A DNA stretch of 12,889 nt from Cephalothrix spiralis. Its lineage: Eukaryota; Nemertea; Palaeonemertea; Archinemertea; Cephalotrichidae. The stretch is from contig JAUCNG010209973.1 of the NCBI GenBank assembly GCA_032353305.1, positions 1 through 12,889 on the forward strand, in the 5' to 3' direction. The notes under the pieces are model-generated. The model had not been told where the DNA came from and ran no database searches. It saw nothing but the letters and a program-made list of their open reading frames with translations. Shown piece after piece: positions 1 through 8,663 of the stretch. The position numbers were made by a program, and so were the translations under genes. Position 1 is the stretch's first letter. Each line of letters begins with the position of its first letter.

Positions 1-86
1 GTAACGTACGTTACCATGATCTAGTAATATTTTTTAGAATAAATTAGAACTAAATTAAAAGTTCTTCAGAATGGACTACAACTGCC

Positions 87-264
87 GATGGATTTTTAAG
101 CAATATTAAAATTTGAGCATGGAAAGTACACTTTTATGTACTAAAGTATAGAATATTTCGTTAAAACTTTTCAACATGATACAGATGACGTAAAAACCTC
201 CCATTACTCATAAGGACCATATTTTCTAAATTCACTCTCGGAAACGGCGTGCCATGGTTTTGAT
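87..264 (+). repeat. Dispersed repeat, copy 1
   Basis: This segment matches the reverse complement of 11561-11743 with many shared blocks in order: GATGGATTTT, CACTTTTATGTAC, TTCAACATGATACAGATGAC, ATTACTCAT, AGGACCATATTTTC and GGAAAC-GCGT. It is not coding in either place. It is probably an old interspersed element; neither end could be fixed. Confidence 0.7.
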
Positions 265-1798
265 TTTTGACAATTTACCAACTTGCAATTATGCACTTTA
301 TCTGAGAATGGCCCATATACATGTATATATAAATTTGATTTCGTAATCGTAAAAAGATTTTAAGGCAGAATTATATATCGTAAAGTGTATTATAATCTAA
401 AAAGCCGCCACCGTAATATATAAGAACGTAAATATCGTAAATTGGTGTTGTGTTATTAGCGAAAACTGCAATAACATGTTCTTTGATTTTTGTCAAGCAT
501 AGTGTTCGTTCTAGGTCGAAATTGATCTTTAGATTCACTGTCATTATTCGCAGGAAACGAAATATCTGAATTCCGCATAACATAGTCAACATCTATGACA
601 TATCTCAGACAAAAAAACCAAAACCGCAGATTTAATTGGTTCATTTTAGACTGGATATTCCAGATCCATATTTACATTAAAAATTCAATTTATCATACAC
701 ATTTCTATACATGTACTAGAATTTCCTTACCTATAATGACGAACACTGTTGTAGCAGCCTTGAACTTAGATGGCGATTCCGTACTTGAATCTCCATTTTG
801 GCTATGAATTTTCTTCATCTGAATTCTGTTTGGGAAGAAATATATTATAATTAATTAATTAAATATGGTTTAATTTTTATACATCCGATTAATTTGATGC
901 CATTTCAAAATTTCTACACATCATAGTTAAATACAATCAGCAAAAAGGTAAGTGCGATATTTACAAACACCAGATATTTTGATGTCTTCAAATTCGTTTT
1001 TGCTGCAAGAAAAAGGTTAATGGTTGAAATACGCATTTAGCTTCATACAATTACGGATAATATCTATCTATTATTGTGCACTTGCCTGGATCACCAGGTA
1101 ACCGATTAAGGTTGTGCCGGATCTGGGAGATCCTGCGGATCTCGCAGATCCTCTGTAAACCTTATGGTTTGGGTTATTGCCTTAAAGGCACTAATATTAT
1201 CATTTCTGAAAATGCCTTTAATCGCGAGTATGGATGGTTCTTCTATTTGATTGTCTTTGCATTCTGTTAAGACATGGTCTTGGGTTTCCAAACTTAAAAG
1301 GTTAATTGAAAGTAGGCGCGAAGGCCTAGGTTTGATCGAGATGCACATTGGGACGAAATGTTGGAAGCCAAAATATTGAATGAACTAAGGACATAAAAAT
1401 TTTCAGTGTTTTCAACAATATGGATTTTAAAAGATGTTTTTATCAACGTATACCCCTGTATACAAAAGAGCGAGCTCCGAAGGCGCGAGCCGTATCTTTA
1501 GTTATAAGAACATGATATCCTTCATTCTACCTTTCAACATTATTGGCTTATCCCGGGGTTACAGGTGCCGTATTGTTGAGATGACCCATTATATACTACA
1601 GTATTTTATGTACTACAACATAGATCTGACACCCTGGTGCTTCATATATTAGGGAGTTAATTACATGTTAATTAGAATAATTTAGTGGTTTCCAACTACA
1701 GTGTATCACGAACATGCCAGGTACCTCGAAAAATAGTCAGTTATATAATTAACTACATGTATTAACAGACTTCCTGTATACTCACAAAACCAACCATA
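265..1798. other. Gene-free stretch
   Basis: Open frames here are short (64-80 codons), overlap on both strands and lack recognisable domains. Visible structure: a CCTGG-ATCA-CCAGG hairpin (1085-1098), a cluster of GGATCT/AGATCC words with a CTGCG/CGCAG hairpin (about 1119-1153), and a GC-rich motif AGGCGCGAGCCG (about 1480-1492) echoed near 2411-2422 as AGGCGTGAGCCG. I see no gene. Confidence 0.5.
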
Positions 1799-1837
1799 CA
1801 AAGGACGTTCACTTGTTTTATTAACGAACGTCCTTTG
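1799..1837. repeat. Perfect 12-bp inverted repeat
   Basis: CAAAGGACGTTC (1799-1810) and GAACGTCCTTTG (1826-1837) flank a 15-nt loop. The arms are exact. No adjacent gene gives it a role; it could be a core of a short foldback element. Confidence 0.7.
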
Positions 1838-2968
1838 CCAGGTAAAACTGGCATGGTTAGAGTGTTCAAACCCCGTTTGATCCACTTCTCTCGCCAACTG
1901 ATCTATACCGGCTGTCACCCAGTGCTCCAAACTGGGTTATGTTAACGCAAAATCAAAAGAAATTGCGACACATGGTGTGTACGAAAATAAAAGAACCCTG
2001 GGGGCTATTCGAAAAAAAAGTTGCCGAGAGGAAATGCTCGGCAAGCGGACCATCTGACGCCCTATATAGAAGAAGGCCATAGAAAGTAAGACCCTTTATC
2101 TCATACGTTTTCAGCTATGTTCTAAAGAATTAACCAACATTTTGATTATAGCCATATTTAACACGGATGACGAGATATAATTTTAGGGCATGCAGTGCTT
2201 CAAGTCTGCCCCTACAAAAAAGTAGCGACTTTTTTCGGAAATTAAGAAGGACAATATAAAACCAGATAAATAAGCGAAATTGGAAGTATATTAGGCAAAT
2301 ATATCTAGTTATTTAGTGGTATCTTCAGGTAAAGTTATCAAGTAGTCAGATATCTAATTAGATAAAAATAAGAAAAGAGTCATAATTCGTCAAGAAAAAG
2401 AGAGCGCCGTAGGCGTGAGCCGAAAAATTTGCTTTTTAAGCGTCAAAATAAGGCAGAAAAATTCAGATCTTGGTCTAACTTGCTAAAATTAATATAAAAA
2501 AGTAGGATATCAATCCAAAAAGTACGATACATCATCGAAAAGTAGGAAAACTTGGCGCACCGGCGAGGGCTCAAAGTTCACCCGTCGGTTTAGCATATTG
2601 GCTAATAAATCGCTAATTTACAGCGCTATTTATTGACCCCACATAATCAGCGCCATTTATTGATCCAGAGTCGTCATCAAATATAGATGGCGCTGGAATG
2701 CGCTATTGATCTAGTAATGAGAAGAATTCAACGTAGATTATATTTTTGATACATTACGAGCCATACTTTGATCAACACCACCCACCTAACGGTTTCCAAG
2801 TCAAATTCCGGCATGTAGGGTTTTCTGGTTACATCAAAAACGATGAAATTATTTTTATCGCTGTAGGACTGCGGAGTTGTTACTTTTGAACCTTGTGTTA
2901 TATTGTACTAATAGCACAGCCGGGAGCACAGCACATGTAATTAGTGTTGCACCAGGGAGGGAGGGGGT
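1838..2968. other. Gene-free stretch downstream of the GPCR exon
   Basis: No exon for the missing receptor helices was recognised. Visible structure: a GCCGAG/CTCGGC hairpin (2023-2042), repeated AAAAGTAGGA-like words (about 2500-2550), and a block at 2620-2700 where GCGCTATTTATTGACC recurs as GCGCCATTTATTGATCC, with CAGCGCCAT (2648-2656) inverted at 2687-2695. These look like old repeat debris. Confidence 0.45.
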
Positions 2969-3101
2969 TTATAATTGCAATTTATAAGCCGATTCGCTAT
3001 TAAAATTATAAAGAATTGAATAGGCGTTGCATTGAAATCCGAGAGCTAGCGGGTTAATTATTTCCGTTTCAAATAGGAATGAATAGTTAATGTGATCATA
3101 C

Positions 3102-3751
3102 CTCGCTTCCTTGAATATATAAAAATAGGAATATAATATCCCAAAAAACGCTGGTATTACCAAAACAGAAGCAAAGATTATTCCAAAAATCAGACTGCAT
3201 CTCCATATATGAAAGCATACAAGTAAATGCGGAACGTAAGCATACTGTCCGAAACCATAAAACGGGAATGTCGACACAAGAGCACAAAATAACCATACGA
3301 AGCTCACTGAGATAACGATCCGTTTTGTAGTGACTAAAACATGATATTTTAGGGGTTCTTTGATCGATATACAACACTGCAAACTTATCAGAGACAGAGT
3401 ATTTAGTGATGCAATGCAAGAAAAACTGGCAATAAAAGCAACCGCTCGACAAATAGCTTCATTCTTTAGAATAACTTGATCATAAATTTGATTCAGTGCT
3501 GCTACTGGAATTGAGATTCCATAAAACAAGTCAATTAGGGCTAGGAACGCTAATAAAATGTTCATTTGAGAACGTAGTTCCTTGGTCATCAAAATAACCA
3601 GTAGCGTTCCAAAATTTCCAAAAACTGACAATAAACTTGTGAAAAAAGAGTAAACAGTAAATCCAACGATAATCCCACGTGATGGATTAACGGAGAGCGG
3701 ATTCCATAGGATCGGATAGGAATTATTATGTCCAAAATCCAGACATGTCAT
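3102..3751 (-). CDS. Class A (rhodopsin-like) GPCR, first coding exon, TM1-TM5
   Basis: The 217-residue segment resembles the first five helices of a rhodopsin-family receptor. Residue 1 is the ATG at 3751; N9 is a glycosylation sequon. TM1 (about 29-55) has G45-N46, TM2 has the LALID motif with D74, C101 at the top of TM3 can pair with C179 in the second extracellular loop, TM4 has W153, and TM5 has P200. After TM3 the expected D/E-R-Y is Q125-C126-C127, followed by a typical KEPLKY second intracellular loop. The frame stays open to 2969, but the added residues are not TM6. An AG|GTATGA donor at 3102/3101 sits in the third intracellular loop and I place the exon end there. No TM6 (CWxP) or TM7 (NPxxY) exon was found in 1-2968. 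Ligand unknown: an aminergic/melatonin/opsin-type orphan receptor is possible, and a decayed gene cannot be excluded. Confidence 0.72.
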
Positions 3752-4352
3752 TTTGTTGCTAAGCTTGATCCAGCAAACGTCATGTAATCCCTATTTCAAG
3801 TTTAAGTCTTTAACGTTTGTTATATTGATGTTTTAGTCAAACGCAATGAAATATAATCCTCGAGTAAATTTGCTTTCAATTAATGTCTAAAAACGAATGA
3901 GGTAAACGATATCGATAAAACTACAAGCATCAAATTTAAATCGATTAATTGCGGATATAGCTTTAAGCCTACATCCGTGATAACTTATCACTATGACAAT
4001 TTTGATGCGATAACAATATCGAACAAATTAAACTTCCAAGTTTCGGACACGACTGTTTTTTTAGCATTCCATGTCAAACTTTCGAAATTGATTAGTAGGA
4101 CAAGCCAAATACGGTACAGTACCGTAAAAATTTAATTTCTACTCCTAATAAAGCTTGGAGAATACAAAAAAATCGTACGCAGCCGATCGAAACTATCTAA
4201 ATTACTGATGCAGTAGGCCATTTTACCTTTCATCCAATAAGTGTTAATTGTAGCAAGCTTAGGAATTATACTTGTCAGCAACCATTAGAAAAAAATATTA
4301 TGACATACTGTCGTCAGTGGTGCAAATGTATTTAACCAGTACGTTTTTGGCC
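3752..4352. other. Upstream flank of the GPCR exon, no gene
   Basis: AT-rich sequence without a supported exon. A perfect 8-bp inverted repeat TACGGTAC-A-GTACCGTA lies at 4110-4126. The promoter and any 5' untranslated exon of the receptor would be expected here, but I cannot identify a TATA box or initiator with confidence. Confidence 0.4.
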
Positions 4353-4659
4353 CGGGGGGGGGGGTCAGTTGGATTGAACGCTGATAGGGGTGTGCCGATG
4401 ATAATTTAATATGCACCCCGAATTGAATTGCCCAAATATTTTCAAATTGAATACCATATTGAATATTTAGTTAAGAAGTCTTGTTTTTGATACATAAATT
4501 GACTTCATGTGATGTTTATAACAACAAACTTAATCCCAAAGGAACTTTCTGTGATGTCAAATTTAACACGTGAATTGACTTTTAGGTTATTTAAGATTTC
4601 AAAAATGACCCCGAATCTGCGGCACACTATCAACTTTTATAATTGAGTGACCCCCCGGG
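4353..4659. mobile_element. MITE-like foldback element with G/C-tract termini
   Basis: The left end carries an 11-G run followed by TCAGTTGGATTG, and the right end reads AATTGAGTGACCCCCCGGGG. Inverted, the right end gives GGGGTCACTCAATT, and GATAGTGTGCCG further in matches GATAGGGGTGTGCCG on the left. These are imperfect terminal inverted repeats of roughly 50-60 bp. The 10-bp word GTTTTTGGCC occurs just outside both ends (4343-4352 and 4660-4669), a possible target-site duplication. No transposase is encoded. Confidence 0.5.
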
Positions 4660-4663
4660 GTTT

Positions 4664-4742
4664 TTGGCCTATAAGTGAACAAGAACAAGTTTGGCCTATA
4701 AGTGAACAAGAACAAGTTTTGGCCTATAAGTGAACAAGAAAG
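4664..4742 (+). repeat. Minisatellite, about three copies of a 27-bp unit
   Basis: The unit TTGGCCTATAAGTGAACAAG followed by AACAAG is repeated three times, starting at 4664, 4691 and 4719. The copies are almost identical; the last is truncated to GAAAGAG. It abuts the right end of the G-tract foldback element. Confidence 0.9.
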
Positions 4743-5320
4743 AGGCTTACACGTTTAGTGCTATATTTTGTCAGTGAATACTAAATGGCATGCGTATATA
4801 AGATATGTTAACTTCCTGAAGCCGATGTAAATTTTAATTGTCAAAAATACTATTTTTTATGGAATTGTTAACTGGGATCCTGCAGCAACTAAAAATGTAT
4901 TGCCACTCTTACAAGATAAACAAAATAATTGTGTATATATGGATAATTATGTACTGATAATGAACTTTATCTTTCTTAATGTTTAGGATTATTTAGTTAA
5001 ATAATATTTGAAATTCACTAGATTATCTTAGGTCTTTTTATTAATTGATTTACAGATCAACTTTTCAAAAAATTTCGTCGCCGGTAATATAAAATGATTT
5101 ATATCGGTGTCCGAGAACATCGTAGCCGGCGGGAAATTTTCGACGTCGTGATTCGAAAACCAATGAATAAAAAGGGCCTTATAGCTTGTTCTGGGTGCAA
5201 GTAAAGGTAGATGACGTGAACAAGCTGACAGGTGACCTGAATGACAAATAAGTCCTTTTTCCAATTACCATAAATCTATTCTACATTGACAAAATAAGTT
5301 TAATATGTCAAGACATGTTT
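4743..5320. other. Intergenic stretch downstream of RPS11
   Basis: AT-rich sequence between the RPS11 poly(A) signal and the minisatellite. A 78-codon minus-strand frame (5264-5028) has no recognisable domain, signal or homology, and I leave it unannotated as chance. No other feature seen. Confidence 0.45.
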
Positions 5321-5326
5321 TTTATT
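5321..5326 (-). terminator. RPS11 polyadenylation signal AATAAA
   Basis: The plus strand reads TTTATT, so the transcript has AATAAA only 7 nt after the RPS11 stop codon. A very short 3' UTR is usual for ribosomal protein mRNAs. Cleavage would be expected around 5295-5310. It is the only canonical hexamer directly behind the stop. Confidence 0.75.
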
Positions 5327-5333
5327 GCCTCAT

Positions 5334-5463
5334 TTAAAATTTCTCAAACCCTTTTTTAGCCAATGAACTGGCGCCCTTGGAAACTTTAATGACATTGAAT
5401 CGGACAGTTTTGCTAAGTGGCCTACATTCTCCAATGGTAACTACATCGCCAACGGCAGCATCT
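5334..5463 (-). CDS. RPS11: Ribosomal protein S11 (uS17), exon 4 (last coding exon)
   Basis: This is the C-terminal exon of the small-subunit protein eS11/uS17, an rRNA-binding 40S component. On the minus strand a TATTGCAG acceptor precedes position 5463, and the first base completes an arginine codon begun in exon 3 (AG|A). The 42 residues after it read [20 protein letters not shown] and [20 protein letters not shown], then KF and TAA at 5336-5334. They align end to end with the animal RPS11 tail (known form: [26 protein letters not shown], ending in QKF or similar). Phase, acceptor and stop all agree. The gene is downstream of its snoRNA-rich introns and followed almost at once by a poly(A) signal. 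No frameshift or premature stop is visible, so I take it as the functional copy rather than a processed pseudogene. Confidence 0.97.
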
Positions 5464-5739
5464 CTGCAATATAAAGGAGAAAATGAATTAAATGTGTGAA
5501 ACTTTCATAATATTTGAAATTCATTCAGGTTATAAATTACTTATATCATACAATCTTAAGACGATTAATTTCTAAACAAAATTCATCGATGAGGATTTTC
5601 ATTTACAATCAAAACGCATTTTAAATACCCTTTTAGTTAGCGCTTAAGGACTGTGCACGGAGTTAGCATGAAAATTTTGAAAAAACTTTTATTGCATATA
5701 TTGATACCTTTAGTTAAGAGAATCAATTTTTTGTAAACG

Positions 5740-6125
5740 ACTGATCATATTTAAAGGGTTCATACGAAAAGCGAAATGCGATTCCCCAAAAATCATATTA
5801 AATTTATTTCACTGGTATAACAAATAATTAAAAACGTATTATACTCCATTTCTTTTAGCATTGCATGTAAAAACTCTTAAAGAAAAAAACAATTTGACAA
5901 ACTTGTATTCCGTATGAATTCTGTTTCAGAAAGACCCGGAATATTTTTGCGAAATAGAAATTTGTAAAATTGTTTTTTTCTTTTCAGTTTTGCATGCAAT
6001 CCCAGAAAATATAGATTATAATACGTTTTTAATTATTTGTTATACCAGAGAAATAAATTTAATATGATTTTTGGGGAATTTTAGTGACCATTTCGCATTT
6101 TGAATGAACCCATATTTAAATCGAT
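5740..6125. mobile_element. Long near-palindromic foldback element in RPS11 intron 3
   Basis: The left arm (5740-5914) and right arm (5937-6125) are reverse complements over most of their length. Shared blocks are GGGTTCAT at the outside, then TCCCCAAAAATCATATTAAA, TTTATTTC, TGGTATAACAAATAATTAAA, AACGTATTATA, GCATG and GAAAAAAACAATTT, ending in ATTCCG/CGGAAT around a loop of about 22 nt. It has no coding capacity. In the RPS11 pre-mRNA it would form a hairpin of more than 150 bp between the snoRNAs and exon 4. Confidence 0.7.
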
Positions 6126-6431
6126 AAATAAAAATCCATCATAATTAAAGTTTTATTGACACATTAATTACGTTATCATTAATTTGACGTGTTGATCAAC
6201 ACAGGTGCTCAATTTACAAGAAACAAACGGAATTTATCACGATTCAATCCTAAAAGATAGTACAAAAGTATTGCCTTTTAACATGTATAATGTCACTTCT
6301 GACAGCAGGCGTGTTAAATTCTATGATAAGCACATTCCGTATCATACTCCTACGCAGTGCTCCTTAATTTAGAGATTTGCCTTCTTAATTTATTAGAAAA
6401 TTAGGATAAATCGAAACTGCCCGACAAGATG

Positions 6432-6508
6432 ATTCCGTATCAGTATCACATTTTGTCATCAACATATTCTTAAGAAGACCGTCGTGATAATCTCATCATT
6501 TAGGGAAT
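6432..6508 (-). ncRNA. Box C/D snoRNA, SNORD35-like, copy 1 (intron 3)
   Basis: On the transcript strand: box C AATGATGA (6500-6493), guide ATCACGACGGTCT (6488-6476), and box D CTGA (6443-6440). The guide pairs with the 28S rRNA segment AGACCGUCGUGA, the SNORD35/U35 target. The outer stem is ATTCC/GGAAT, different from the GTTCT stem of the other copies but still paired. This is the most divergent copy: the region after the guide reads TTAAGAATATGTTGATGAC instead of TTCATAG..GTGCTGAC. It sits almost 1 kb from the intron 3 acceptor, far from the usual 70-80 nt position, so processing is uncertain. Confidence 0.75.
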
Positions 6509-6881
6509 ATTTTGATGTATACAAGTTTTCCTCTCATAATTTAGTTAATAAGTTTTAGGACCTAAAAATGTCTAGGTGGATTTATTATACAAGTAGTCAA
6601 TAAAAATTGTCTAAAAACACTGCGACTACACTTGGGGGGTAAGAATCATGAAAATACACAAAAATTCGCCCATCTACATTTACACTAGCTGTACGAAAAC
6701 CCAGTGAATTTCAAATTTGACAAATTCAGATCCCAATTGGTCGTCGCGATATTGAAAATACTGACCATAGATCAATCTATTTTTTTATGAGGATGGATAC
6801 CGATTCACTAATGAAGATACGTGGAAATATTTCAGGGCGAGTGTCCTTTTGCATATAGGATTATAGGGCATAGCATTTTGC

Positions 6882-7010
6882 TACTGTCCCCCAGCTCAGG
6901 AACCGGGATTGGTATGTAAGACCAAGACCAGTGCTAGACTGGGTGTTTAATATACCTAGGACCTACAAATAATCAAAAAAATTTTGACTACTATTTTGAA
7001 AGATTCTAGG
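6882..7010 (-). ncRNA. Predicted H/ACA snoRNA, copy A (intron 3)
   Basis: On the transcript strand the unit folds as hairpin-hinge-hairpin-tail. The 5' hairpin has a lower stem CCTAGAA/TCCTAGG (one mismatch) and a long A/T-rich upper stem AGTAGTCAAAA/TTTTGATTATT. The hinge carries H box ATATTA (6953-6948). The 3' hairpin has lower stem CCCAG/CTGGG, upper stems ACTGG/CCGGT and TTGGT/ACCAA, and then ACA (6887-6885) three bases from the end. The 3' pocket strands TCTAGC and TCCTGAG bracket a target CUCAGGA-U-N-GCUGG, present in 28S rRNA, with 14 nt from pocket top to ACA. The 3' flank strongly resembles that of copies C and D in the other intron. Confidence 0.75.
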
Positions 7011-7082
7011 ATATGGGTTTAATAGAGAACTTTCCTTTTCAGATTTGATCATATTTTTTAAAGTTCAAGCGTAGTTATTTAA

Positions 7083-7157
7083 GTTCTTATATCAGTATCA
7101 CATTTTGTCAGCACAATTCTCTATGAAGACCGTCGTGATAGTATCATCATTAAGAAC
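7083..7157 (-). ncRNA. Box C/D snoRNA, SNORD35-like, copy 2 (intron 3)
   Basis: Box C ATGATGA, guide TATCACGACGGTCTT, C' GTGCTGA-like and box D CTGA (7095-7092) are all intact. The terminal stem is perfect, GTTCTTA at the 5' end and TAAGAAC at the 3' end. Compared with copies 4 and 10 (GTTCTAA/TTAGAAC) both sides have changed together, a compensatory pair. It lies about 190 nt downstream of the exon 3 donor and about 70 nt from the neighbouring H/ACA unit. Confidence 0.87.
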
Positions 7158-7348
7158 ACTGGTGGATGGTTATCGATTCACTTTGTAACAATATAATGTC
7201 TCACTGACCTACAAGGCATCGGTCATATTAAAATTATCGTTAGTTTAGAAAATTCCAAGAGCTAGTATAGTTTCCACGTGACATTTCAGTTATCTATTCA
7301 CACACTATTTTTGCCAGATTTGTTCTTTCCGAACAATTAATTATTTAC

Positions 7349-7554
7349 CTGAAGCATGGGCTAAGATGAACAGATAAATTCTTGTGTCTCTTCTCAAATC
7401 TGTTGTATTTTCGTACGTAATGAAGATAATCTCTTCGGATGACGCAAGTTCTCTGCATTTTAAGCTTCAAGATATTACCAGTAAGAATTCTGCCTCTGAT
7501 GTTGACGTTGCCAGTAAATGGACATTTCTTGTCGATGTAGGTGCCATCAATGGC
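7349..7554 (-). CDS. RPS11: Ribosomal protein S11 (uS17), exon 3
   Basis: This is the central exon, bounded by a TTTTTTCAG acceptor (before 7554) and a GTAAATAA donor (from 7348). Its 206 nt begin in phase 0 and leave two bases (AG) for the split arginine. The translation starts [20 protein letters not shown], continues [20 protein letters not shown] and [20 protein letters not shown], and ends SVHLSPCFR. It follows the family nearly residue for residue, including the [20 protein letters not shown] and NRFEKRHKN blocks of the OB-fold core that contacts rRNA. Unlike most RPS11 proteins it has NILKLKM where VVTKMKM is common. A 60-codon plus-strand reading frame overlapping this exon is only its antisense shadow. 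A box C/D snoRNA lies 79 nt upstream of the acceptor in intron 2 and another about 190 nt downstream of the donor in intron 3. Confidence 0.97.
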
Positions 7555-7624
7555 CTGAAAAAATGAAAGAAAAATATCATTATGGAATCAAGAAATTACA
7601 GGGTCAATCAATATGGTTTAAGAA

Positions 7625-7699
7625 GTTTCAATATCAGTATCACATTTAGTCAGCAAAATTTTCTATGAAGACCGTCGTGATATTTTCATCATTTATAAG
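7625..7699 (-). ncRNA. Box C/D snoRNA, SNORD35-like, copy 3 (intron 2, nearest exon 3)
   Basis: Box C ATGATGA (7692-7686 with the adjacent A), the invariant 28S guide, and box D CTGA (7637-7634) are present. Box D is 79 nt upstream of the exon 3 acceptor. That is the spacing known to favour splicing-coupled C/D snoRNP assembly in vertebrates, so this is the best candidate for the ancestral, certainly processed copy. The terminal stem is weaker than in copies 2, 4 and 10 (about five of seven pairs, one wobble), and C' reads TTGCTGA. Confidence 0.86.
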
Positions 7700-7769
7700 C
7701 GTATACAAAATTATTTACAATAACAGGCCCTTCTTGATAGCTATTTAGGATAATAAAAGAAATAAGAAT

Positions 7770-7893
7770 CAATGTCCCCCAGCTCAGGAACCGGGATTGG
7801 TATGAAAGACCAAGACCAGTGCTAGACTGGGTGTTTGATATACCCAAGATCTTCAAATAATCAATGTTTTGACTACTTTTAGAAGATCCTAGG
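7770..7893 (-). ncRNA. Predicted H/ACA snoRNA, copy B (intron 2)
   Basis: The lower 5' stem CCTAGGA/TCTTGGG pairs with two G-U pairs. The H box is ATATCA (still ANANNA), and the 3' hairpin and both of its pocket strands are intact. ACA is at 7775-7773, followed by TTG. The 5' pocket 3' strand is TGAAGG rather than TGTAGG. It lies between C/D copies 3 and 4. Confidence 0.75.
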
Positions 7894-8125
7894 ATATTGG
7901 TTAGATAACGACTATAAATATTATAAATGATTCTATATTTTCAATGAGCATTTACCATTTTTCAATGGTACTTTAGTTGTCATTAGGTTGGACAGTCAGT
8001 CGCAAAATCTTTCACAACCTGGCCAATAACCAGGTGCGCCAATTATCTTGGCCAGTACATTACGTGTAGGGTTTTATTGATTATGTGCATGCTGGATTAA
8101 TAATATCAAAGAAACAGTTCTTTAA

Positions 8126-8200
8126 GTTCTAATATCAGTATCACATTTTGTCAGCACAATTTTCTATGAAGACCGTCGTGATATTATCATCATTTAGAAC
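8126..8200 (-). ncRNA. Box C/D snoRNA, SNORD35-like, copy 4 (intron 2)
   Basis: This copy represents the consensus: a 7-bp terminal stem GTTCTAA/TTAGAAC, box C ATGATGA, guide TATCACGACGGTCTT followed by a degenerate D' (CATA), C' GTGCTGA, and box D CTGA (8138-8135). In human U35 the D' is likewise degenerate (CGGA). Counting five nucleotides up from D' selects the same C for 2'-O-methylation, the first C of AGACC in 28S rRNA. Together with the H/ACA unit at 8301 it was duplicated 363 bp away as copy 5. Confidence 0.9.
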
Positions 8201-8300
8201 ACTGTTTACATTAATATTAAGAGGCCTTTGATTGATAAAATAAATAAGTGGAAATATTCCAGGGCGAATGGCCTTTTGCATATAGGGCATAGTATTTTGC

Positions 8301-8428
8301 TACTGTCCCCCAGCTCAGGAACCGGGATTGGTATCAAAGACCAAGACCAGTGCTAGACTGGGTGTTTAGTATACCTAAAACCTACAAATAATCAAAAATA
8401 TTTGACTACTTTTTTTAAAGGTCCTAGG
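8301..8428 (-). ncRNA. Predicted H/ACA snoRNA, copy C (intron 2)
   Basis: The lower 5' stem CCTAGGA/TTTTAGG keeps all seven positions with two G-U pairs. The H box is ATACTA (ANANNA kept despite substitution). The 3' hairpin is intact with CCCAG/CTGGG and ACA at 8306-8304. The 5' pocket strand is TGTAGG. Confidence 0.77.
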
Positions 8429-8488
8429 ATATGGGTTAGAGACCTTTCCTTTTTAGGTTTTTCCTATTTGTATTAAGTATTAAGCGTT

Positions 8489-8563
8489 GTTATTATATCA
8501 GTATCACATTTTGTCAGCACAATTTTCTATGAAGACCGTCGTGATATTATCATCATTTAGAAC
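8489..8563 (-). ncRNA. Box C/D snoRNA, SNORD35-like, copy 5 (intron 2)
   Basis: Boxes C, D and C' and the guide are identical to copy 4. It lies exactly 363 bp from copy 4, with near-identical intervening sequence, so this is a recent duplicate. Its 3' flank (TAATAAC after the D box) pairs with only five of the seven stem bases. Confidence 0.85.
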
Positions 8564-8663
8564 ACTGTTTACATTAATATTAAGAGGCCTTTGATTGATA
8601 AAATAAATAAGTGCAAATATTCCAGGGCGAATGACCTTTTGCATATAGGGCATAGCATTTTGC

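Noticed and set aside
371-644. Two overlapping minus-strand frames considered as the missing GPCR TM6-7 exon
   Set aside because: They contain no CWxP or NPxxY motif, and acceptor candidates give frames with early stops.
1706-1930. Minus-strand 74-codon frame
   Set aside because: It crosses the perfect inverted repeat at 1799-1837 and shows no domain; probably chance or repeat debris.
2023-2042. GCCGAG/CTCGGC stem considered as a histone 3' stem-loop or terminator
   Set aside because: Loop and flanks do not match the histone element and there is no upstream histone gene.
5028-5264. Minus-strand 78-codon frame downstream of RPS11
   Set aside because: No recognisable motif, acceptor or homology; it lies beyond the poly(A) signal.
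7384-7566. Plus-strand 60-codon frame
   Set aside because: It is the antisense shadow of RPS11 exon 3.
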